A stretch of 64,000 bases of DNA from Microbulbifer agarilyticus (GTDB lineage Bacteria; Pseudomonadota; Gammaproteobacteria; Pseudomonadales; Cellvibrionaceae), in NCBI RefSeq assembly GCF_001999945.1, contig NZ_CP019650.1, positions 2,170,001 through 2,234,000 on the forward strand. Direction: 5' to 3'. The notes under the pieces were generated by a model that was not told where the DNA came from, ran no database searches, and worked only from the letters and a program-made list of their open reading frames with translations. Positions 57,109 to 64,000 of this stretch are shown piece after piece. Position 1 is the first letter of the stretch, and each line of letters opens with the position of its first letter. The position numbers were made by a program, and so were the translations under genes.

Positions 57109-57243
57109 TTAGCCTTGAGAGGCAACCCAGTACACGCAGGTTGCAACGAATATGGCCACCAGTGCCACCGCCGCAATGGCGTCTACAGCATTATCGCTAT
57201 CGTCAGATACAACTACTACTTCTCTTACTACTTGGTCGTTCAT
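57109..57243 (-). CDS. 44-residue single-pass membrane peptide (small gene)
   Basis: ATG at 57243 to TAA at 57109. The product has an acidic start (MNDQVVREVVVVSDDSDNA) and a hydrophobic helix (about residues 20-40, AVDAIAAVALVAIFVATCVYW) ending in ASQG. A GGAG ribosome site lies 7 bases before the ATG. No family was recognised. The combined ribosome site, start, stop and helix make it more than a random frame, but conservation has not been tested. Confidence 0.5.
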   Translation of the reverse strand: MNDQVVREVVVVSDDSDNAVDAIAAVALVAIFVATCVYWVASQG

Positions 57244-57537
57244 CGGAATACTCCGTCACTCAAGAAATCATTATTGTTTTTAAGGTAGCAGCACCGCTAA
57301 AAAACGCGGTTTCTCAAGTAGATCAAATCCCTGCAGGCGGTGCAACTGCACGTATATTCACCAACGCCAGTGGCATCGGCTACTTATAACCTTCTGTTAC
57401 TAAGGTAGCGAAAAAAATTGTTATTTTTTGTATAAGGCGGCTGGTATGTTATGCGCCACTCAGGGTCATAGATAGACTCCAGAAGACCCTCTGGGCGCTG
57501 CTGAGCCGGCGCGAAAATGTAATGGAATCAAGCTCTT
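57244..57537. other. Intergenic region upstream of cysI
   Basis: 294 bases between the 44-residue gene and cysI. Contains a possible hairpin AGGGTC (57462-57467) / GACCCT (57485-57490) within the likely cysI leader, and AT-rich tracts around 57410-57430 that could carry the promoter. No CysB box could be assigned. Confidence 0.35.
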
Positions 57538-59202
57538 ATGTATCGATACGACGAACAGGACCACAAGCTGATCCGGGAACGGGTGGCCCAGTTTCGCGGC
57601 CAGACCGAACGCTATCTCGCCGGTGAGCTGAGCGAAGAAGAATTTTTGCCCCTGCGCCTACAAAATGGCCTGTATGTGCAGCGTCTGGCCCCCATGTTGC
57701 GCATTGCGGTGCCCTACGGGCTGATGAACAGCACCCAAGTTCGTCGCTTGGCACACATTACCCGCAAGTACGACAAGGGCTACGCCCACTTCACCACCCG
57801 CCAGAACGTTCAGCTGAACTGGCCGAATCTGGAAGATGTACCGGATATCCTGGCGGAACTGGCGGAAGTCGAGATGCACGCGGTGCAAACCAGTGGTAAC
57901 TGTATCCGCAACACCACCACCGACCAGTTCGCTGGTGTCGCTGGTGATGAACTCGTCGACCCCCGCCCCTATTGCGAGCTGATACGTCAGTGGTCCACCT
58001 TCCACCCGGAGTTCGCGTTCCTGCCGCGCAAGTTCAAAATTGCGGTTTGCGGTACTGAAGAAGACCGCGCAGCGATTCGCGCCCATGATATCGGCGTGCA
58101 GATCGTAAAAAATGACCAGGGTGAGAGCGGATTCCAGGTATTTGTTGGCGGCGGCCTCGGCCGCACCCCAATTCTGGGCGTGGCCATTCGTGACTTCCTG
58201 CCGGAAACCCACCTGCTGTCGTACCTCGAAGCCATCGTGCGCGTGTACAACCAGTTGGGCCGCCGCGATAACAAGTTCAAGGCGCGCATCAAGATTCTGG
58301 TAAAAGCCATGGGCCCCGAGGAATTTGCCCGCCGCGTAGAAGCGGAGTGGGAGCAAATCAAAGACGGCGCCGACGAGCTCACCGTCGAGGCCATCGAATG
58401 GGCCAAGCGCTTCTTCCCAGAGCAACCGTACAAAACCTTCAAAGCCGGCCACGGCGAAGCCGTACTGCGCGATCAGGCCGGTGATGACAAAGCGTTTGCC
58501 CGCTGGCTGGAACGCAACACCTTTCCGCATCGCGTAGAGGGCTATCAGGCAGTTACCCTGAGCACCAAGCCAACCGGTATCCCGCCGGGTGACGTGACCG
58601 ATCGTCAACTGGAGGCAATCGCCGACCTGGCCGACGAATTCAGCTTCGGTGAAGTGCGCGTAACCCACGAGCAAAACGTGGTACTGGCAGACGTAGAGCA
58701 GGAAAAACTGTTCGCACTTTGGCAAGCGGCACGCAAGCACGGCTTTGCCACTCCGAACATCGGCACCCTGACCGATATGATTTGCTGCCCGGGCGGCGAC
58801 TACTGCTCCCTGGCCAATGCCAAGTCCATTCCGGTGGCGGAAGCCATTCAGCGCAAGTTCGACGACCTGGACTACCTATACGACCTGGGTGACTTGGACC
58901 TCAATATCTCCGGATGCATGAACGCCTGTGGCCACCACCACATCGGCCACATCGGCATTCTCGGTGTAGATAAAAAAGGCGAGGAGTTCTATCAGGTTCA
59001 GCTCGGTGGCAGCGCCAACCAAGACGCCAGCCTCGGCAAGGTACTTGGCCCCAGCTTCTCCCGTGACCAAATGCCAGCAATCATTGGCAAGATTCTCGAT
59101 GTGTTTGTCGAGAACCGCCAGCCGGAAGAATTCTTTATCGATACCTACAACCGTATCGGGCTGCAGCCATTCAAGGAGCGTGTGTATGCCAAAGCCAGCT
59201 GA
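57538..59202 (+). CDS. cysI: Assimilatory sulfite reductase, siroheme subunit
   Basis: 554 residues, Pseudomonas-type CysI of the nitrite/sulfite reductase family. Two ferredoxin-like halves; 4Fe-4S/siroheme ligands Cys417 and Cys423 (CCPGGDYC), Cys460 and Cys464 (SGCMNACG). Catalyses sulfite to sulfide for cysteine. The N-terminal segment IAVPYGLMNSTQVRRLAHITRKY and GYAHFTTRQNVQLNW mark the parachute region. No obvious strong ribosome site; start by homology at MYRYDEQD. The following gene overlaps the 3' end. Confidence 0.96.
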   Translation: MYRYDEQDHKLIRERVAQFRGQTERYLAGELSEEEFLPLRLQNGLYVQRLAPMLRIAVPYGLMNSTQVRRLAHITRKYDKGYAHFTTRQNVQLNWPNLEDVPDILAELAEVEMHAVQTSGNCIRNTTTDQFAGVAGDELVDPRPYCELIRQWSTFHPEFAFLPRKFKIAVCGTEEDRAAIRAHDIGVQIVKNDQGESGFQVFVGGGLGRTPILGVAIRDFLPETHLLSYLEAIVRVYNQLGRRDNKFKARIKILVKAMGPEEFARRVEAEWEQIKDGADELTVEAIEWAKRFFPEQPYKTFKAGHGEAVLRDQAGDDKAFARWLERNTFPHRVEGYQAVTLSTKPTGIPPGDVTDRQLEAIADLADEFSFGEVRVTHEQNVVLADVEQEKLFALWQAARKHGFATPNIGTLTDMICCPGGDYCSLANAKSIPVAEAIQRKFDDLDYLYDLGDLDLNISGCMNACGHHHIGHIGILGVDKKGEEFYQVQLGGSANQDASLGKVLGPSFSRDQMPAIIGKILDVFVENRQPEEFFIDTYNRIGLQPFKERVYAKAS

Positions 59203-59758
59203 TAACTCCGCGGCGAAGAAGCCGGTAGGTGCACAACCAGAAAATCCAGCACAACTCATACTTGATGGGGAAGTAGCAGACAACCAGTGGAACCTGCTGC
59301 CGCTGACTGGTGAAGAAGAAATTACCGCCGACAAGTTGGCCGCAGGCAAAATCATCTTGCCGGCGAGCGTATGGTTGGCCCTCCGCGAAGCACTGCAAGA
59401 CCGCAAACAAGAGATTGGTGTGTGGCTCGACAGCGATGAAACTGCTGACCTCATTGGCGAGTACGCCAGTGAACTGCCGCTCATTGCCGCGCACTTCCCG
59501 GCATTTACCGATGGCCGCGGTTTTACCGCAGCACGCCTGCTGCGTGAGCGCTATGGCTTTACCGGTGAAATGCGTGCGGTCGGCAATTTTATCCGCGACC
59601 AACTCACTTACCTGACCCGTTGTGGCTTTAACGCCTTCGCGTTCCAGGGTGACCAGCCCCTGAGTGGATTAACTGAATCGCTGCGCGACTTCAGTGACAG
59701 CTACCAGGCCGCGGTAGACCAGCCGTTGCCAATCCACCGCCGGCGCGCACTCGCCTGA
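59186..59758 (+). CDS. DUF934-family protein linked to sulfite reductase
   Basis: 190 residues from ATG at 59186, overlapping the cysI stop, with AAGGAG 8 bases before it. Ends with LRERYGFTGEMRAVGNFIRDQLTYLTRCGFNAFAF, the typical DUF934 core. This family sits next to cysI in many proteobacteria and probably assists the enzyme or its electron supply; the molecular role is unknown. Confidence 0.92.
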   Translation: MPKPADNSAAKKPVGAQPENPAQLILDGEVADNQWNLLPLTGEEEITADKLAAGKIILPASVWLALREALQDRKQEIGVWLDSDETADLIGEYASELPLIAAHFPAFTDGRGFTAARLLRERYGFTGEMRAVGNFIRDQLTYLTRCGFNAFAFQGDQPLSGLTESLRDFSDSYQAAVDQPLPIHRRRALA

Positions 59759-59777
59759 GCGAAGCGGTAACCAAGTC

Positions 59778-59811
59778 AAAAAAGCCCGGCAGGTTTCTGC
59801 CGGGCTTTTTT
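59778..59811. terminator. Bidirectional terminator between cysI operon and CoA-transferase
   Basis: GCCCGGCAG (59784-59792), loop GTTT, CTGCCGGGC (59797-59805), flanked by six A and six T. Confidence 0.95.
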
Positions 59812-59819
59812 GTTTTTAA

Positions 59820-61043
59820 TCAGATGACTCCCTTATCCCGCAGCGCAGCAACTTGTTCCGGGGACAATCCCAGCTCATCGGCCAGCACCGCTTGCGTATG
59901 CTGGCCCAAGGTGGGTGGCGCATCCTGATAAGCCAGGGGAGACGCGGAAAAGCCCAACGGGTTGCGCACGGTGCGCACACTGCCCGCCTCCGGGTGCGGC
60001 TGCTCAACCACCATGCCACGGGCCTGTACCTGCGGATCCGCAAACACCTGCTGCAAATTGTTTATTGGCCCACAGGGCACATGGGCATCGCTGAGTTTTT
60101 CCAACCACCACGCGGCGGGCTTGGCGGCAGTTGCGGCCTCCACCAAAGGAACGAGAATCTCGCGCGCCTTTACCCGCCCCTGGTTCGTCGCATACGCCGG
60201 GTCTAGTGCAACCGCATCCAGACCGGCAATTTGGCAAAATTTCTGGAACTGCGTGTCGTTGCCGACCGCCAACATGAAGTAACCATCACTCGCCGGAACC
60301 GCCTGATAAGGGACAATGTTTGGGTGTGCGGTACCCTGGCGCTCGGGGCTGACGCCTGATACCAGGTAGTTTTGGGCCTGATTGGCCAACCAGGCGACCT
60401 GGGTATCCAGCAGGGACAGGTCGATTTGCTGCCCCTCGCCGGTTTTCTCCCGATGCACTACTGCCGCAAGGATACCGGAAACGGCATACATCCCAGTCAT
60501 CAGGTCCGCCACGGCAACACCCACTTTCTGAGGGCCGGCCCCAGGTAGCCCTTCCGGCACTCCGGTAATACTCATCAGGCCACCCATCCCCTGAATCATG
60601 GCATCGTAGCCAGCGCGCTGCGCGTAGGGGCCTGTCTGGCCGAATCCGGTAATGGAGCAATAAACGATACGCGGGTTAATTGCGTGTATCGACGCATAGT
60701 CCAAGCCGTATTTTGCCAGGCCACCCACCTTGTAATTCTCCAGCAAAATGTCGCATTGCTGGACGAGGTCCTTAATTAACGCCTGGCCCTCGGGCTTGGT
60801 GATATCGACCGTTATGGACTTTTTGCCGCGGTTCGCGCTCAAGTAATAGGCTGCATCCGTGGTGTCGTTGCCTTCGGCATCCTGCAGGTAGGGAGGCCCC
60901 CAATGACGGGTGTCGTCACCCTTGCCCGGGCGCTCGATCTTAATGACCTCTGCGCCAAAGTCCGCCAGCACCTGACTGGCCCAGGGGCCGGCCAGAATTC
61001 GACTCAGGTCGAGCACCTTGAGATGAGATAACGGGCCAGACAT
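59820..61043 (-). CDS. CaiB/BaiF (class III) CoA-transferase
   Basis: 407 residues. Class III CoA-transferase with LKVLDLSRILAGPWASQVLADFGAEVIKIERPG, NRGKKSITVD, GFGQTGPYAQRAGYDAMIQGMGGLMSITG and the nucleophile Asp in VADLMTGMYA. Acts by an anhydride mechanism through the Asp. The substrate (formyl-, carnitine- or other acid-CoA) is not deducible. A GGAAG ribosome site lies before the ATG. Confidence 0.93.
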   Translation of the reverse strand: MSGPLSHLKVLDLSRILAGPWASQVLADFGAEVIKIERPGKGDDTRHWGPPYLQDAEGNDTTDAAYYLSANRGKKSITVDITKPEGQALIKDLVQQCDILLENYKVGGLAKYGLDYASIHAINPRIVYCSITGFGQTGPYAQRAGYDAMIQGMGGLMSITGVPEGLPGAGPQKVGVAVADLMTGMYAVSGILAAVVHREKTGEGQQIDLSLLDTQVAWLANQAQNYLVSGVSPERQGTAHPNIVPYQAVPASDGYFMLAVGNDTQFQKFCQIAGLDAVALDPAYATNQGRVKAREILVPLVEAATAAKPAAWWLEKLSDAHVPCGPINNLQQVFADPQVQARGMVVEQPHPEAGSVRTVRNPLGFSASPLAYQDAPPTLGQHTQAVLADELGLSPEQVAALRDKGVI

Positions 61044-61313
61044 AAAACTTCCTTATGTATTCGCTCTGAAAGCGCTGGGGCGCCAGAAAAAGTGATCACA
61101 AATTTGAGGGCAAGATTATCAGATTTGACACCCGATGGTCGAAAGCCAGTCACGATAATTGCGCTCCACCCTTGCTTGTGGGGCACACTGGTGGCCAAAA
61201 TGGCATGTCCTTTTCCGACCAGCGCAAGCCCCTGCTTGCCGCTAGAATCGGCGATGAACCGGTATCATCCCAACCAACACCCTATAAAAATAAACAACAA
61301 ACAGGATAGCGAG

Positions 61314-61667
61314 ATGGCAGAAAACACTATGCAGACACCGCAAAATGAAGATAAGGCCAGCGAAACCCCGCGCTTTACCTCTTTCCGCGAGTTCTATCCG
61401 TTTTACCTGAACGAACACAGCAACCTAACCTGCCGCCGGCTGCACTTTGTGGGCACTGCGCTGGTGATTAGCCTGGTTATTACCGCCATCATCAGCCGCA
61501 ACTGGACATTGCTGTGGGCGGTACCAGTGGCGGGCTACGGCTTTGCCTGGGTCGGGCACTTCTTTTTTGAGCACAACCGTCCTGCCACATTTAAAAACCC
61601 CTTTTATTCTCTGTGGGGCGACTTCGTCATGTTTAAAGACATCCTGATCGGCAAAATCGAACGCTGA
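61314..61667 (+). CDS. DUF962/Mpo1-like small membrane protein
   Basis: 117 residues from ATG at 61314, with AGGATAGCGAG upstream. DUF962 pattern: FREFYPFYLNEHSNLTCRRLHFVGT, two membrane helices, then GFAWVGHFFFEHNRPATFKNPFYSLWGDFVMFKDIL. The His residues resemble those of yeast Mpo1, a fatty-acid alpha-dioxygenase acting on 2-hydroxy fatty acids. Whether this protein has that activity is unproven. Confidence 0.88.
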   Translation: MAENTMQTPQNEDKASETPRFTSFREFYPFYLNEHSNLTCRRLHFVGTALVISLVITAIISRNWTLLWAVPVAGYGFAWVGHFFFEHNRPATFKNPFYSLWGDFVMFKDILIGKIER

Positions 61668-61703
61668 GATTGCCGGATCCGCGCCCGCTGCACTGGCAAT
61701 TCG

Positions 61704-63176
61704 TTAGTGCACTGTCAATTTGTGCTTGCGCAACTTGTTGGCCACCGCCGTATGTGAAATACCCAATTGCCGCGCAAGAGCGCGACTGGAGCGCTGCCCG
61801 GGAGGCAAACTCTCGAGCAGCTCTTCGAGAATACTCCGCTCCACTTTTTCCAGCTGTTCCGCGAGCGTCAGCCCCCTGCCCCATTCACGCCACGGCAAAT
61901 TCGTCTCGCTAACCATGTCCGGAAAATCCTCGCGCGCCAAAACCCGCCCCCCGCGCGCGCGCATATGCGCCAGCGCCGATTCCATTTGCTGTGTGAGGCC
62001 GGTGAAGTTTGTCGGCCAATCCGACAGTTTTAACGCATCAACCACCCCATCAAATTCCGATACCTCCACATCACCGGGCACCGGCACGCCCTCCCCATGC
62101 GCCACCTGAGACAGGATTAGCCGCACAAAACGCTCTAGAGACGGACGCATCGCACGCAAGGTGGGCAATGGAATGTGCTGACCGGAAAAGGTTTGCTGTA
62201 GTGCGGGCAGCAAGGTGGAAAATACGGTAATGGTCACCATCAACCGGGGCAGAAATTGGGTGCGCAACAGACTTTGCGCCAACTGCCGCTGCACATCCTT
62301 CGGCGCGAGTTCAAGGTCATCAATTAACACCACGGTATCTCTGGGCAATTCTGCAAGTCGCGTCACCCCGTCTACATCCAGCGCCTCACCGTGGCAGCGA
62401 TAAACCTTACCACCCTCCGCCAGTGGGCTCAGATAGTAGGCCGCGTGTAGAAATGTGGTCTTGCCGCAGCCGCGCTCACCGCTAATCAGCAGTGGCGCTT
62501 GCAGCGGCGCCATTTGTTGCAGGCGCAAGCAACAGGCTCGGCGCGCGTCCAGGTCCCAGAGTACCTGCGGTGTGGGTGGCGTCTGTTCGAGGGGAGAATC
62601 CACATCGGGGGCAGCGGCGTGCAAGGTCAACACGGCACCAGCAAGCGACGCGGGCCCGGCCGAGCTGTCACCCAGCGTAATTGGCGACCAATCGAGGGTA
62701 AAGGGCTTGCCGCGCACTAACACCGGGAACCCGTAACGAGGCGCAGTCAGCCCTCGCAGGAGCTCCTCCAGTTGCAGCTTGGGTAGGAAACGTTGCAACT
62801 GCATCCCTGGCACCTGCCCCTCATTCACCCCAAACGCCCGGGCAGCAGCGAGGTTTGCCGCAATGATGCGGCCGGCACCATCCACCGACAGCACCGGATA
62901 CGACACATGCCGCAGTAGGGTATCCAACTCGAAGTGGCGCCGCTCGGAGGGAATTAACGCGATGCGGCGCACCTTCTGAACCCCGGGCACCTGCTGGAGG
63001 GACTTCTCGATCGACTGAAACTGGGTCAGAAGCAGGCCCGGCGCCCACAGGTAAACCTTGTCTCCGCTATCGCCGCCAATTTCCCCAGTACGCACATTGA
63101 CCCGGAAATTGGCAAAGATCGCCATAATTTCCTGCAATATGCCTACACGGTCGCTACAGGTAATCTCTACTCTCAT
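61704..63176 (-). CDS. tyrR: TyrR/PhhR-family transcriptional regulator
   Basis: 490 residues. N-terminal ACT domain (about 1-75, MRVEITCSDRVGILQEIMAIF), PAS domain (about 80-185), AAA+ domain (about 200-420, Walker A GERGCGKT) and C-terminal Fis-like HTH (445-490, SSRALARQLGISHTAVANKLRKH). The AAA+ domain is unusually degenerate: no GAFTGA loop and a weak Walker B (VVLIDDLEL). It lies divergent to phhA, with a perfect TyrR box 8 bases upstream of its start codon. Likely autoregulated and activates or represses aromatic amino acid genes. Confidence 0.93.
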   Translation of the reverse strand: MRVEITCSDRVGILQEIMAIFANFRVNVRTGEIGGDSGDKVYLWAPGLLLTQFQSIEKSLQQVPGVQKVRRIALIPSERRHFELDTLLRHVSYPVLSVDGAGRIIAANLAAARAFGVNEGQVPGMQLQRFLPKLQLEELLRGLTAPRYGFPVLVRGKPFTLDWSPITLGDSSAGPASLAGAVLTLHAAAPDVDSPLEQTPPTPQVLWDLDARRACCLRLQQMAPLQAPLLISGERGCGKTTFLHAAYYLSPLAEGGKVYRCHGEALDVDGVTRLAELPRDTVVLIDDLELAPKDVQRQLAQSLLRTQFLPRLMVTITVFSTLLPALQQTFSGQHIPLPTLRAMRPSLERFVRLILSQVAHGEGVPVPGDVEVSEFDGVVDALKLSDWPTNFTGLTQQMESALAHMRARGGRVLAREDFPDMVSETNLPWREWGRGLTLAEQLEKVERSILEELLESLPPGQRSSRALARQLGISHTAVANKLRKHKLTVH

Positions 63177-63184
63177 GCACCAAC

Positions 63185-63202
63185 TGTAAACTTATGTTTA
63201 CA
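63185..63202. promoter_or_regulatory. Perfect TyrR box
   Basis: TGTAAA (63185-63190), six bases, TTTACA (63197-63202), matching the TGTAAA-N6-TTTACA consensus exactly. It sits 8 bases upstream of the tyrR ATG and about 140 bases upstream of phhA, so it fits autorepression and activation of phhA. Confidence 0.88.
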
Positions 63203-63217
63203 AAAAGTGTAGCCGAC

Positions 63218-63233
63218 CGGGCCCATGGGCCCG
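63218..63233. repeat. 16-nt perfect palindrome in the tyrR-phhA region
   Basis: CGGGCCCATGGGCCCG is its own reverse complement and begins 16 bases from the TyrR box. It could be an mRNA hairpin or a second protein-binding site. Confidence 0.5.
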
Positions 63234-63342
63234 CCTTTTCGCTCTATCTGCCCTGCCACTCCCCCGCGCTCGTGTCTAAGAATAGAAGGACGATAACAAC
63301 AGAACTGGCGGCAAACCGTGACCGCCAACCGCGGAGATAGTC

Positions 63343-64000
63343 ATGAGCAGCAAAAAGCCCAGCAAGTATGTGGCCCGTGAACCCAATGCTGAGGGTTTCA
63401 TTGAATACACCGAGCTTGAGCACCAAACATGGCAGCGCCTGATCGAAAGACAGCTGCAGATTATCCCTGGCCGCGCCTGCGATGAGTACATGCATGGTCT
63501 CGACCTGCTGAACCTGCCTGTGGACCGCATTCCCCAGCTGGAAGAAGTAAATAGCGTATTGCGTCGCGAAACCGGCTGGGAAACCGCACGGGTGCCCGCC
63601 CTCATTGGCTTCGAAACCTTTTTCCGCCTGCTCTCCGAGCGCAAATTCCCGGTGGCGACCTTTATCCGCACCCCCGAAGAATTCGACTACCTGCAGGAGC
63701 CGGATATCTTCCACGAAATCTTCGGCCACTGCGCCATGCTCACCAACCCAGCGTTTGCCAACTTCACGCAGAAGTACGGTGAATTGGGCCTGAAAGCGAG
63801 CCCCAAAGAGCGCGGCTACCTGGCGCGCCTGTATTGGTTCACCGTCGAATTCGGACTGTTGAACACCAAAGACGGCCTGCGTATTTACGGTGGCGGTATC
63901 CTGTCGTCTCCGAAAGAGACGCTCTACGCCCTGAGCGATGAGCCAGTGCGCGTACCTTTCGAGGCGGTTGATACCCTGCGCACACCTTACCGCATCGATA
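63343..64000 (+). CDS. phhA: Phenylalanine-4-hydroxylase (partial, runs off the right edge)
   Basis: At least 219 residues seen, starting MSSKKPSKY. Pterin-dependent aromatic amino acid hydroxylase converting phenylalanine to tyrosine. The iron ligands are in HEIFGHC (His124 and His129). The pterin- and substrate-site region LIGFETFFRLLSERKFPVATFIRTPEEFDYLQEPDIFH matches bacterial PhhA. Divergent from tyrR with a TyrR box in between; in Pseudomonas PhhR activates phhA. The remaining C-terminus and any phhB gene lie outside this window. Confidence 0.95.
   Translation, partial: MSSKKPSKYVAREPNAEGFIEYTELEHQTWQRLIERQLQIIPGRACDEYMHGLDLLNLPVDRIPQLEEVNSVLRRETGWETARVPALIGFETFFRLLSERKFPVATFIRTPEEFDYLQEPDIFHEIFGHCAMLTNPAFANFTQKYGELGLKASPKERGYLARLYWFTVEFGLLNTKDGLRIYGGGILSSPKETLYALSDEPVRVPFEAVDTLRTPYRID

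Noticed and set aside
63203..63342. Sigma54 promoter upstream of phhA
   Set aside because: No TGGC-N7-TTGC type -24/-12 element is visible; the TGGCGGCAAACC stretch near 63308 lacks the GC doublet spacing.
1..64000. CRISPR arrays, prophage or insertion sequences
   Set aside because: No regularly spaced repeats, transposase or integrase motifs, or phage structural genes were seen on either strand.

Overview
The window looks like a chromosomal segment of a marine or estuarine gammaproteobacterium of the Cellvibrionales/Microbulbifer type. This is inferred from the gene set (TusBCDE, TrmA, NfuA, HrpB, RmuC, YccA, TyrR/PhhA, a DUF2970 protein), RNase E residue numbering identical to the E. coli enzyme, about 55% GC by eye, and many porin, symporter and AcnX-type accessory genes. 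No phage, insertion sequence, CRISPR array, rRNA or origin was seen.

Layout. 1-3.3 kb: RNase E (rne), then tRNA-Ser(UGA) with its own promoter and terminator. 3.4-9.4 kb: a DsbA-like/HCCA-isomerase-like protein, an LtrA-family membrane protein, and a two-subunit aconitase X with an OprB-type porin. The large aconitase X subunit carries a Tat-like leader. 9.4-13.2 kb: a LysR regulator divergent from a luciferase-like monooxygenase, SDR and MDR oxidoreductase operon. 13.7-17.7 kb: a di-heme cytochrome c peroxidase-like protein, a YgiN-type monooxygenase, a choloylglycine-hydrolase-family Ntn hydrolase and a YicG/TRIC membrane protein. 17.9-24.8 kb: a TVP38/DedA-like membrane protein, an (alpha/alpha)6 glycosidase, a GT4 glycosyltransferase and a phosphodiesterase-EEP fusion, possibly a glycolipid or lipid-remodelling unit.

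25-28.2 kb: yccA, the tusDCBE sulfur relay for tRNA thiolation, and ompW. 28.3-32.6 kb: a visibly AT-richer island with a LysR regulator divergent from rimK - aspartoacylase-like - MscS-like - RimB-like protease, followed by a possible frameshifted remnant. 32.6-48.7 kb: yjbQ, trmA, the rmuC/AEC/DUF2489 operon, murI, an AddB/AddA-like nuclease-helicase pair, DAHP synthase, a DUF6632 protein, an SSS symporter and tpm. 48.8-59.8 kb: hrpB, nfuA, a DJ-1/PfpI protein, metH, DUF2970, an otherwise unannotated 44-aa membrane peptide gene, and cysI with its DUF934 partner. 59.8-64 kb: a CaiB/BaiF CoA-transferase, a DUF962 protein, and tyrR divergent from phhA, which runs off the right edge. A perfect TyrR box lies between tyrR and phhA.

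How the genes connect. Sulfur metabolism recurs (cysI, tusDCBE, metH, nfuA), as does aromatic amino acid metabolism (DAHP synthase, tyrR, phhA). The accessory blocks most worth attention are the Tat-like AcnX/porin unit, the glycosidase/GT4/phosphodiesterase-EEP cluster, and the RimK/AspA/MscS/RimB island. All functional statements are from sequence reading alone, without database searches.
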